Assembly: GCA_009739215.1 (NCBI GenBank)
Contig: VSJF01000010.1
Location: forward strand, 682,001 to 746,000
Length of the DNA stretch: 64,000 bases
Reading direction: 5' to 3'
Source of the DNA: Floccularia luteovirens
Taxonomy: Eukaryota > Basidiomycota > Agaricomycetes > Agaricales > Squamanitaceae
Below are positions 12,599 through 23,106 of the stretch, piece by piece; position 1 is the stretch's first letter; each line of letters begins with the position of its first letter. The notes beneath the pieces are model-generated. The model was not told the DNA's origin. It did not search any database and worked only from the letters and a program-made list of their open reading frames with translations. The position numbers were made by a program, and so were the translations under genes.

Positions 12599-14593
12599 AT
12601 GATTTTATCAAAAGAATTTGCAGTCGCACTTAACATATCAGAAACATCATCAGATGAAGATATCAGCAACGCTCTTACTGCCCTACTCACGTCGGCTATA
12701 TGTGACAGTTCTTCCAAGTATACACTCTCCCAAATCTACCATTTTGTGTCAGAAGGGTTTTCTGCACTTCTGGTGCGCGCTCATTCCGGTTTGGTTGAAT
12801 GATCGATTGATTAGTACAACTTTATGAATTACATTGGGTGTTTTCTCATAGAACGCACTAGATACCCTCCCACTTCTCATACATTCTCCAAACCCAGCTG
12901 CTCGAGATATCATATCGCTCATCGCAGAATGTTGCCCTCCAAAAGAAGTAGTGATGGTAGTGCAGGAACAATTGGAGAAGATGGGACTTGCAGATGACGA
13001 AGACGAAGATAGCGAGGATGAGAAGAATGTAAAAAGTGATACAATTTCACTGCCGAATCGACTTATAATTCTTGTCGACGTCTATGGCGGTGGTATGTTG
13101 ATTTTCCCTAATACTGCTCACACACTGATATAAGTTCCATAGCAATTCCTCGCCTGCGACCTCGAAAGGCGGCACAAGACACATTGAATTCCCTATTGTC
13201 ACCATTATTTACTAGACTCGACTCAGTACAAAAATCTATAGAGGAAGGCCGTTCCCTAATAATAAGCGTGGCAATACTGGTTGAGCGTGTAGAAGTTTGG
13301 ACTCGCGACGTGTGTAAGACAGACGAAGAGAAAAATGCCTGTATGGTGCGTCCATGTTTTGTCCAGGTAGTATGCTTCGGGTTGATATTTGTGATTTAGC
13401 ACACTCTTCGGAAATTGCTAGAAACTACGCTTGTGTCTTGTCAGCGAAGTATCCGCTCTTCGATAGCACAACGGATATTCCAGCAAAACTTTCCGCGATT
13501 TACAGTGACATCTGCAGTAGGATCTGGTTGGGAAAATGGAGAAGAAGCGGTTATGAAATCAATTGTAAGTCCTTCATTTGTTTCAATCACAAAATAGAGG
13601 TAACATGCTACGTAGGAGGTATTCACTAAGCTCAATCTTGAACCCAAAAAGTTGCTGTTGACGCCTGGGCCCAGCTCTATCATTCTGCTTGCTTATTGGA
13701 ACATAGAAACATTGGACCCTGATGTTGTACTCTCAGCTACAACCCCTGCACTCATTGCATCCATACAGTCGAATACAACGCTGGATGAGTCACTGGCCCT
13801 CCTTCTGAAAACCATGTGCAAACGACAAGTTACACACAAACACTCATTATCACCAGAGATAGTCGCCCCGCTCTGTCAAGTTCTTCCTACTGTGGCCAGT
13901 GCACATCCAGATCCACTTGTTCGTCATCAGACATTCCGTATACTAGCCCTCCTTCTTTCAGCTTCGGCACCTCAATTACGTCTACAACTTCTCAGCGAAC
14001 TCGCGACTACCTCAGATTTCCCGCAAATGCGCGTTGCAGCGGTAGGATTAGTAAAAGATGCGGTGCTAGAGGCCCTCTCATCTGCTTCATCCACACCAAA
14101 CCCATTCGTATCTTCTATATTCTTACGTGTCTTTGGTCCGATTCTGTTTAGTCCAAATCCGCCGGATCTATTTTCGACATCGTTGTCACCGCATGATTTC
14201 TTGGAGTCGCAGGAGTCGAGAAGGCTTGTTGAATGCCTGGCCTTGTATTATGTTGTTTTACGGCGAGATACTAGTAACTTGGTATGCTCCTATCTGTATC
14301 GCTTGGTCGTTTTAACTTAGTTTCTTGCATTGAAACTCAGACCGATATCCGTAGCAAGGACGTTCTCATGAATGTGGAAAAGACCTTGCTCGCGCCTTTA
14401 CGCAAGACAGTGGATAAGTGGATTTCCGATGACGTTGGAAGTTCTAGAAGTGCGTTCCAACTTTAGTCTATCTATTTATTATGACACCAACGCAATTGTA
14501 GGAGATAGCCACAATCTGATGTTTCTTGTTTCGTTAAAGATGAGCCTTGAAAGAGTTGATGCGGCGCGGGCGGCATTGTTAGGAGCTCCGTAA
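12599..14593 (+). CDS. Glomulin/ALF4/Ybp-family helical-repeat protein (probable)
   Basis: The start ATG 12599 gives MILSKEFAVALNISETSS. Splicing continues with NALDTLPLLIHSPNPAARD and AECCPPKEVVMVVQEQLEKM, then an acidic patch DDEDEDSEDEKN. SLPNRLIILVDVYGG, AIPRLRPRKAAQDTLNSLLS and SIEEGRSLIISVAILVERVE follow. A large alpha-helical, Leu/Ala-rich exon (13652-14290) contains PLCQVLPTVASAHPDPLVRH. The last exon ends LERVDAARAALLGAP at TAA 14591-14593. The helical-repeat layout and the blocks around PNRLIILVDVYGG resemble the YAP-binding/ALF4/glomulin family. Members act around cullin-RING ligases in animals and plants, or with Yap1 and kinetochores in yeast. The family call is by pattern memory only; a generic armadillo-like protein is the alternative. 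At least five introns are present. Confidence 0.55.
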
Positions 14594-14854
14594 ACCCGCA
14601 AATGAAAGTATAAGAACACAGTTGGAAAAGATGTTTTAGCATAGTGGTGACGCCAATCTTATCTTATCAAAAGTTTTATTGCTCGCGCGATCAATCGGGC
14701 TAGAATCTATCGCTATCTCTGAACAAATTTCCTTCACAAGGTTTCAATCTTCTTCGGCCATGTGCAAATGAGAGCATCATAAACGACCCTCAGTTACTTA
14801 TGACAGCCACTCCGTGGACCCTTTCAGATCTTCTTTCGTTACCTTCATCCAACT

Positions 14855-16967
14855 ATGTCTTCAAGAAAAGATTCCGAGAAGGACGAGGAGAAGCAAGCAT
14901 CATTGGAGGTAGAAGAGTTCCCTGAAGGATCATATTCTGATAAGTGGACAAAGAGGTTGCTGACGTGGGGTGTTGAAGCTAGAGGTATGTTGCCCGTTTA
15001 TAGCTGCGCCGGGTCTTGATCCTCACATTTAACGATTCCTTCCCCCACAGGAATTAGACCCGTACCTTCAGAGGAGCGTATCGATACGCAATATAGCAAG
15101 ATTTTCTTCCTGTGGTTCTCCGCGAACTTCAACATCCTATCGTGAGACTTTCCCTAGGAACAACCTTATCGTTAATACTGATTATGTCGCGGCGGGACAC
15201 AGTTTCTCTGCAGGTACTTTGGGTCCTGTTGCCTTTGGATTAGGTCTCCGGGACACATGTCTCGTTATTCTATTCTTTAACCTTCTTTGCCTCGCACCAC
15301 CGTCGTATCTGTAAGCCCGCTAGGCAATTATATCCGCTTTTCTCGCATTTACTTCGGGCTAAAATTAGAGCGACTTGGGGTCCAAAGCTGGGCATGCGTC
15401 AGATGATCATATCCCGGTATTCATTTGGGTATTTTTGCAATGTTCTGTCCACCTCAATCCCTCAATTCACGTATTTTTTCATGATATAGGTATTTTGGTA
15501 TAATTATACCGTGCATTCTGAATTCGATTGGAATGGTTGGTTTCTCCATTTTAAATAGTATACTGGGGGGTCAAGCGCTCGCCAGTGTAGCAAATGGGAA
15601 TTTGAGCTGGACGTATGTCACCCATAGCCATATGCCATGTCCAAATTCTGATTGACATCAATAAGCGTCGGCATTGTAATCATAGCTGTTATTTCCCTGT
15701 TGGTATGTCCCCATCGCATTCTCCATCGCACCTTGTGCTCGGTCAGCTTCTCACGTACCATCCATCAAATCAGGTGTCTTTCTGTGGATACAAAGTTTTA
15801 CATTGGTGGGTGCAAATTATTACCTCTTTATCGGCTTCGAAGCACGCTCTCATCCCTTGAAACGCAGGTACGAACGTTGTGCCTGGGTGCCCGTGTTGAT
15901 AACCTTCGTTATTGCTCTGGGAGTGGGTGGTAAACATCTAGTCAACCCGCCACCTGCCGAACCAGCAACTGCCGCATCAGTTCTTAGTTTTGCCTCGACA
16001 TTGGCCGGTTTTGGGATTACATGGTCTGGACTCAGTGCAGACTTCACAAGCTACTTCAAACCTGGTGTGTCAAGGTAAGTTGATTGCTTTATTCTATTTA
16101 AAATAGTTAAGACTGATGGATTGACGTTAAGCCACAAGATATTCTGGTATTCATATCTTGGGTTGCTGCTTCCAATTGTAAAGTCGTTTTTCCGTGTCAT
16201 CAGAAATTAAAGTTCCAACCTAGTATATTAATCAGGTAACTTTGCAATGCCTCGGTGCAGCAGTTGTCGTCGCTGCTGATTCAGTTCCCGTCTGGAAACA
16301 AGGATACGAAGGAGGAAATGTGGGGGGACTCTTAGAGGCAATGCTTAGTCCTGTAGGAAACTTTGGTAAATTCCTCACCGTTCTATTGAGTTTCTCCGTC
16401 GCTGGCAACATCGCCATGACTTTTTACTCAATTTCACTCAACATTCAAATATTCATCCCTCCACTTGTGGCGGTTCCAAGATATGTTTTCTCTGTTGTAG
16501 CGACAGCCATGTAAGTTTCAACCGCTGCATCAATTGTATCGCCAATGCTGAACTAAGCTGTGTCATCTGTTAGCGTCATTCCAATCGCTATTGTCGGTGC
16601 TCACAGGTTCTATGATGCAATAGTCAACTTCCTAGGACTAATCGGTTACTGGGCCGGTGCTTACGTCGCGATTGTCCTGATTGAACACTTCGTTTTCAGA
16701 CGTGGCGATTTCTCCTTATACGATAGAAGCCTGTGGGATTCCCCGTGTTACCTTCCATCCGGAATCGCCTCTCTAGGAGCGGGGATCGCATCATTTGGGT
16801 TGGTAATACCATGCATGGAACAGGTCTGGTTTACAGGACCGATTGCGGAGAGTACAGGTGATATAGGATTTGAAGTTGCTTTTGGAGTTAGTGCGGTGCT
16901 TTACCCCTATTTTCCGAGCGCTCGAGATCAAGTTACGGAAGAGACTTTAATTTTATCAGATGGCTAG
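14855..16967 (+). CDS. NCS1 purine-cytosine permease
   Basis: A nucleobase:cation symporter-1 family transporter of the FCY2 type, expected in the plasma membrane for cytosine/purine uptake. ATG 14855 starts a charged tail (MSSRKDSEKDEEKQASLEVE). WGVEARGIRPVPSEER and the first span around FFLWFSANFNILSFSAGTLG follow. Further exons encode RDTCLVILFFNLLCLAPPSY, TWGPKLGMRQMIISRYSFG, YFGIIIPCILNSIGMVGFS and GGQALASVANGNLSWTVGI. Next are VPVLITFVIALGVGGKHLV, FASTLAGFGITWSGLSADF with the family's YFKPGVS, TLQCLGAAVV, and AGNIAMTFYSISLNIQI. The rest, FYDAIVNFLGLIGYWAGAYV, ends at TAG 16965-16967. Ten to twelve spans are plausible. Many short introns interrupt it, and ORFs in the middle read through introns. 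The exact nucleobase cannot be inferred. Confidence 0.88.
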
Positions 16968-17081
16968 GGTGTTTTATAACGAGCAGGTATCCCATGAGGG
17001 AGATCAAAAAGATACGCTTATGATTATTTCCATTATGTTATGAATCATATATATATCATTGAAACTTCGCAATAACCCCTT

Positions 17082-17420
17082 TTACTTTGTGGGTGGATGT
17101 TTTGTGAATATCGAAGTTCTACGTTCTGTCTCGGACATACGAACACTGCGGTTTCTCTTGCAAAAAGTTGACCAAGGATTCCTCAGTTTGTTCTGCACGA
17201 AGTCCTTGCCCCTATTGTTCTCATCGGCCATATAATGTGACTTTGTAGACACAAGTTCTTGTTTGAGGCCATCGAGGCAAGCAATCTCGCGAGATGCGTG
17301 ATGGCCACTATGTGTAGCCCAGTTGACACAGGCATACTGTAAACGAGAGACATCTTTCTTGAATAGCAGTAGATCGTCGGGTTGGCAGATGTTTTCTCTG
17401 AGCAGAGATGGTTTCGTCAT
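17082..17420 (-). pseudogene. NLR-like remnant fragment
   Basis: An ATG-started open frame of 112 codons (MTKPSLLRENICQPDDLLLF). It contains RLQYACVNWATHSGHHASRE, which matches in pattern the segment DLQHAAVNWMAHIL of the neighbouring NACHT-WD40 gene. In agaric NLR proteins that pattern sits between the NACHT and WD40 parts. It lies about 130 bases downstream of the end of that gene, on the same strand. The rest of the frame (to RTSIFTKHPPTK) resembles nothing. I read it as a leftover piece of a second NLR copy; a small real protein cannot be excluded. Confidence 0.45.
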
Positions 17421-17548
17421 TGTATAAGGTTGTGATGGTCATTTGGATTGATATAGAATAGTGATTGCCAAACAAGAAGCGTTCGATCAATATCGACGGA
17501 TCATTTCACTACTTGCTCTAACACCTACTCAATGCACTAGGTAGAAAA

Positions 17549-20500
17549 CTACTCAATCGAAGAACACTCTAAAACTAATCTAGTATTGTCCTTGACGTCC
17601 AAAAACTCCAATATCCCAACAGAACGATTGATAGTGTAAGGTAGCTTGTGGTTTGAGACCTGGACAATCTTCCGCCCATCCTGGGTACATACCCAACCAT
17701 CAGGGTCGACGTGGTGTGCTGATCTGAGAGCGTCGAAAGGCTCGTGGAATGTGATGGAATGTGGTTTATGTAGATTGTTGATGTCTTTGGGTGAGAACGT
17801 TGGAAGAGAATCGATGTGCCACATGAGGATGTCACCACCAGACGTCCCAGCTACGACCCGTCCGAGATCCAAACGTATGTCTGCACTGCAAACACCCTGA
17901 CTTGTGATGAATTTGGTGACGCAACTATGATTTAGTGTATCGATGTCCCATGTATGAAGAAGGGTTACACCAGAGAATTTCATAGCAAGAGAAAGTTGAT
18001 TTGCAGTAAACCTCAGAGACTTGGGATAACCAGTTTTTGCGTCCAAGACGGCAATCAGGGATATCTGGTTTGCGTCCCAGAGCGGTGTCTCTGTCTCTGA
18101 TGAAGAGGCCAACTTGGACCCGTCGACTGACCACGCGACTCGTTGGACAAGGGATTTGTGATCATCGAGCACTTTTATTTATTTATTTGGTGTTCGAGTT
18201 TGAAATCAAAGATCAAGATTTTATTGTATGACGTCGTTGCTACTTGTTGTCCATCAGGCGAGAAGGTTGCCACTGAGCACTATGATCTAATTTCTCGTTT
18301 TCCAACGACGTCACCAGTGTCCGACTTCCATGTGATAATGTCACTCCAGGAGCGACTGAGAAGCTTTGAGCCATCAAGAGAGAATTTCACCCAATAAACC
18401 CAATCGTTACTGAGTCAGTTTGTTGAGTAGTCGCCCAGTCTGAACATCCCAGACACGAATCGTTTTATCAGTACTACAGCTAGCGACCCTCTGTCCGCCA
18501 GGTGAGAACGATCCACAGTTAACCTCATTTGAATGGCCCTTCATCAGGCGGACCTCTTCACTGGTCGTCCCATCGCATATACGAACTATATGGTCCTTCC
18601 CACAACTGACGAGTTGAGAACCATTTGGCGATAACATAATGCTCAAAACACCGTCACGATGTGGTTTAACTATTTGTGGCTTGCCACCAACAACCTCTCT
18701 AACGTATGGCTGGTACAACAGCGAGTTGGGTGACAATAGAGGTAGGGCAGAGATGTACACGTGCAAGGGTGCTTGGGATATTGTGGATTCATACGAATGG
18801 AGAAGCCGAATGGCATGTTTGATCATTCTGCAAAGCTCAGAACGTGATCCATCGTTCTGAAAGAGGTGTGCAGCAGCCCATAAATCATCAGAACAAGCGA
18901 CTCATCAACCAGAACACTCACCGAAATGTGCGCATCAATGAGCTGTAGCGATGCACACACCCTCTAGTCTTTCAAGCCGTCCTATCATGCTCAGCACCTC
19001 GATCCAGTGCAATAGATGTTCAGACAATAGCTCAGTGGAGCTTCTTCATCAAAGTGTCGGTCAGGTGCTAGATCTCTAGTATATGTGCCATCCAATTCAC
19101 AGCTGCGTGTTGTAAATCCTTTGGTATGTGCTCCTCGATGAGCCCAGTCAAATCATTGATTCCGATGTCTGGAGTGAACGTTGTCAGTAATCCAGTGGAT
19201 GTCAGTCATTGTGTTCGTAGTGATCCATTCATCTTGTCTAAGCATGCTTCAGCAACACAACAAAGACTCCATTCCAGCAATGGGTGTATGGTCAATGCAT
19301 TGCATTGCATTAGTCAAGACGCGGTATATCCCCAAAAGAAGCTGAGGATACAATATTTCGACACAAGAAAATGGTGTACTGAGGTTTGAGTTTGATGCTT
19401 TGAAGATGCTGGTAAGCAACTGTATTTTCGAGTCCTGCAGTGTCATGGGGAGCGGTTGCGCGAATAGGATGTCGATGAATCTGATCAAATTTGTCTGGAT
19501 GCATGAGACCTCGACAGCTTTGCAGGCTACCGAAGTCCATATTTCATCCCCTCCCGCTCTCCGTAAGAACTCATGCCTCATCTTTTCTATCTCGTATCCA
19601 TCGAGAGCCGGTGATTGTACAACCTGGGGATTGTTTAAAGTTTTTTGGATTAAAGCCTTATTTTTCTCTAAGTTCGGTAGTGTATGGTGGCAAACGTGGT
19701 TCAATTGCATGAAGGTATATTGAATGTCTCGTTTGGGACGCAGTGTGATGAGAAACCGGAAATTTGGGGGGAGCCGAGTCATCAGTGACTCGTTTTTGAA
19801 AATCGACAGGACACGGAAGCAGTCTTCTACATCTTCGCATCCATCGAGGCCATCAATGATTATAAGAACTGGTCCCACCATCTCCAATTTTTCCAGAGAT
19901 GTAACAACTAACTTGTCAAACTGTCGTCCTATATCTGGGTTCCTGATTGGTCGACTCATCTTTTCTTTAATCGCTGAATGGAACTCGGCCAAGTGTCGTA
20001 TAATGGTCCCGCTTATCCTCTGCGAAGTTCTACTCCCGATCTCACTATGCAAGAATATTCCGCACCCTAGTCGTCCCTCCTCATCAAAGTGGCGCGCGAC
20101 GAAGTGGGCAATTGACGATTTGCCACTTCCTGCAGGTCCGAGCAAAAGGAAGACACGTTTGATGGTATTCACATTCCCGGCAGCCCACCTCAGGATGCTA
20201 TCGATAACAGGATCGCAATGAGTGCCTCGCATTGCAGCATGGTCTGGGTCGAAGGCTGTCCTTTCAAGACAAGGGAAGTCATTGAGATATGTTCTAATTT
20301 CTGTAAAATAAAAGTAAATTAAACTGTGATACTCGAACACTTATTATACTTACCAATGTTCGTCACCTTCTCCAATATTTGAACCGAGACCAAGTTTGTT
20401 TGTAGGCTTGTTCCCAATATCAACTCGATCCTCAGCTGTTCGAAAACTGACTGATACTGGATGATTGTTGCATCGACCTCAGATACTATGTTCGCCATGG

Positions 20501-21621
20501 CACGTTGGACTACAGGGTATTGTTCATGTTGGTGTAAAACACAGAGTTAAACTGATCCGAACCAAAGGAATATGTCTCATAATATTTGCGGATGAAACAA
20601 GCGCACTCGGATGTCTGGTTCAACAGCTTTTTTACGGTCTTCTCAAAAGACCTTATCTGGTCCAATGTTCCACTGTCCCGTAGCCAATCGTACAATTCCG
20701 TGAGCGTACATGCAAGGTTTCCGATGTTGTCGTCACGGGCAACTTGATCATTGATGATCTTGTGTAGATGATTGGTGCTTAACACCATGTAACCTATCAA
20801 AACGGGAATGAATACCTTTAGAACGACTGAGACTGCTGTCACCGCCACTTTCGCCTTTGAGTCTATCTAGGTGCATCAGTGAAGTTGTGGCTACGACAGT
20901 AAGATTTGCATGACCCACTTCTGCCATGTCTTTGGCAACCAGACAGAATGACTGTAGGGAAGTTAAAAAGCGTCTCCATCTCTCACTAATCATTTGGAAC
21001 TCTGGGTCAGGTCTCAAAAGTTTAGTAGCAGTACAATTGTCACTGATGGACGATGGAATGGCAAGACTATCGACTTTGAACCGTAGTGATATGGTGCGAT
21101 CTTTCTCCCGCGATGATCCAGGGTGAACTACATCCAGAGCATAGATTACATCTGAACGAGCTTGTGTCAATGTTGTCTCGGGGTGAACAAGGCATTCAAT
21201 CATTACCTTCATTTTGACATAGAATTTCCCCAATCTGCATAACTTTCCTTGTCTCGCAAACGACGTGATCTTCCTCGGAACTTTCGGGATGCGCACAATA
21301 TACTGCAACCCGTAGGGTGGATGAAGTGGTGGCATTACTGTACCGAATATTATCACTTAGATTCACTACACCCTGGCAGGTATGATAATACGTACAACCT
21401 GAATTTTTCCTCCCAGGATGGTGATTTGTTTCCTTTCTTTGAAACTGTTGTTCTTTCCTTAGTGTCATCGAGCTTTGACAACGACATAGTAGGCTATGTT
21501 TGAGGCTCGATATATACTCGATGAAGTCTCGCCCTTCAGAACGTTTGAAAAACCATGTGTATATGGCAAATTGTTGCATTTCACAACGGTGACTAGCAGC
21601 AGTTGTGAGCAAAGTGATCAC
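17549..21621 (-). pseudogene. Decayed NACHT-WD40 (NLR-like) gene
   Basis: The layout is that of agaric NLR-like STAND proteins. It has an N-terminal C2-like/unknown region (21621-20860), a helical linker (20848-20510), a NACHT NTPase (20280-19330) and WD40 repeats (18826-17549). In the NACHT part, the Walker A is FLLLGPAGSGKSSIAHFVAR and the Walker B is VLIIIDGLDGCED, followed by FRFLITLRPKRDI. The WD40 part has HRDGVLSIMLSPNGSQLVSC and FSPGGQRVASCSTDKTIRVW. Such proteins are thought to act in non-self recognition or cell death. It looks broken. A frameshift near 19260-19300 separates the NACHT frame from CVAEACLDKMN. In-frame TGA 19206-19208 and TAG 19068-19070 interrupt a conserved linker. 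Frame changes are needed at about 19040 and 18935, before the segment reading DGSRSELCRMIKHA. The WD40 frame stops at 18407-18409 and resumes in another frame, with further stops near 18278 and 18178. One or two of these could be introns, but not all. Confidence 0.7.
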
Positions 21622-21656
21622 AGAACCAGATTGTGACTTACCATTGAGGAAGAATG

Positions 21657-22126
21657 GTATTTTTGGAGTGCTGTTTATATGAGGTCAGTAAAGGGAACAG
21701 AAGGTCAGTGAGGAGACTTGCTATTTGACCACTTGCGTCGAGGATGTTGAGTTCATTGGTGATTTGATGATCGATGGCGACAGCTTAACAAACAACAGGG
21801 TGGGTAATATCAGCGTCGTAGTAAGAATGGGATAGGTTATTTGCAAGCACCTAAAACAAAATGGTACGAATGGTTTTGCGAGTCAAAAAGTGGGTGGGGT
21901 GGTGTGAGGGATGGTTCAGACCAGAAGGAAATGTGGACATGCAGCAAGAGGCTGGTCTTGTGAAAACAAAGTTCACGCAGTGCTAGATGGGATGATAGTG
22001 AAATGTTAATGAATAGTGACTGACGTTATCAGGACGTGTAAGTAATGTTGGTAAAGAAGACATCGTTAGCGTTTGTCTGGCTGTGTCCTGACATCTGGGC
22101 GACAAAATTAAGTAACATAAATATTA
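21657..22126. other. Intergenic between NLR locus and foldback elements
   Basis: No gene recognised. Open frames are short. It may include the 5' end and promoter of the broken NLR gene. Confidence 0.5.
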
Positions 22127-22244
22127 GGGTCTTTCAAAGTTGTCCATTAATTATCCCATTAATTGTTCCATTATCAAAATTTGGCGGGAAAAACGACTTA
22201 ATGGAACAAATAATGGGATAGTTAATGACAACTTTGAAAGACCC
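22127..22244. repeat. Foldback element (MITE-like), 118 bp
   Basis: The segment is a near-complete inverted repeat. The left end GGGTCTTTCAAAGTTGTC is mirrored at the right end by GACAACTTTGAAAGACCC. Past one inserted base, the inner parts (ATTAAxTATCCCATTAxTTGTTCCATTA) also pair with a few mismatches. The central loop is about 20-30 bases with TTTTGGCGGGAAAA-like sequence. It has no coding capacity. The pattern fits a short non-autonomous DNA element or a decayed hairpin. A target-site duplication was not clear. Confidence 0.75.
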
Positions 22245-22670
22245 TTTGATACACACTGACACAATCACCTTGTCACTAAGGTCACCCACATCGACGAAGC
22301 ACCATATGTTCTGTACTGCTGCTACCTCGAAAAGAGGTTTTATTGAATATTGAGATTTCATATTTATGTCGTTGAGCAGTTAAATGTATTAGTAAACAGT
22401 AATTATCACAGAGTCAACAAGCACTGTGATTCTCGAGGACTCCCCACAAAGGAGTCAAAGTTACTTTCATGTGCTGCAGATCTTTGTTATCTTCATGTAT
22501 ATATTTACCAACCGAATGTAACACACACGCTGAACATGATTTGTATTACGAATTAACGAATCAACGTTTCAACGACCACATCAGTGGTTGTGTGAGCAAG
22601 GTTTTCAACCGCTAGTCGTAGAGTGGCAGTGTAACTGACATTGCGCAGTTGATCACACTGCGGCAGCCCA
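22245..22670. other. Spacer between two foldback elements
   Basis: About 425 bases with no recognised gene or RNA. Confidence 0.5.
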
Positions 22671-22907
22671 TACCTGTTTTGTCCGGAAACAGGAATTAAG
22701 AAAAATGTTTAGTGTTTCTCACGCCTTTTTCTAGCTGAAACAGATGATGTAGAAACAGGTATTCTTTATCTGATTATTTTCTACTAGAAACAGGAATACT
22801 ATTTAAAAGATATCTATTTCCTAAAAACAGGTAACCTTTTCTCAAAGAAAAAGGCGTGAGAAACACTAAACATTTTTCTTAATTCCTGTTTCCGGACAAA
22901 ACAGGTA
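22671..22907. repeat. TA-flanked MITE with 62-bp perfect terminal inverted repeats, 237 bp
   Basis: The arms 22671-22732 and 22846-22907 are exact reverse complements of each other (TACCTGTTTTGTCC... / ...GGACAAAACAGGTA). The TA at each end can be read as a TA target duplication, as in Tc1/mariner-type elements. The 113-base interior has no open frame. It carries several imperfect copies of GAAACAGGTAT/GAAACAGGAAT in the same wording as the termini. Perfect arms imply a recent insertion or gene conversion. It ends 199 bases upstream of the SREBP start codon. Confidence 0.85.
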
Positions 22908-22946
22908 CTGGCGCCTGCAGTCTGAGTGGGTGACTGATATGGTTCA

Positions 22947-22956
22947 ATCACGTGAC
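22947..22956. promoter_or_regulatory. E-box octamer in the SREBP promoter
   Basis: ATCACGTGAC contains the palindrome TCACGTGA and overlaps TGACGT. It lies about 150 bases upstream of the SREBP ATG. SREBP proteins carry a Tyr in the basic region and can bind both E-boxes and SREs, so autoregulation is possible. This is inference from position and sequence only. Confidence 0.35.
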
Positions 22957-23106
22957 GTTAAATAGGTGGAACGACTTTGAGCACTTTTATCATTGAAAAA
23001 CACGTCCGATTTGCTGTTCATTACTCTTTGCCTCTTACCACCACCTACTTCAAATTCTGGACGACGGGTAACCTCTAGGACACTCTCCCTACTTTCGCTG
23101 AGTCCA

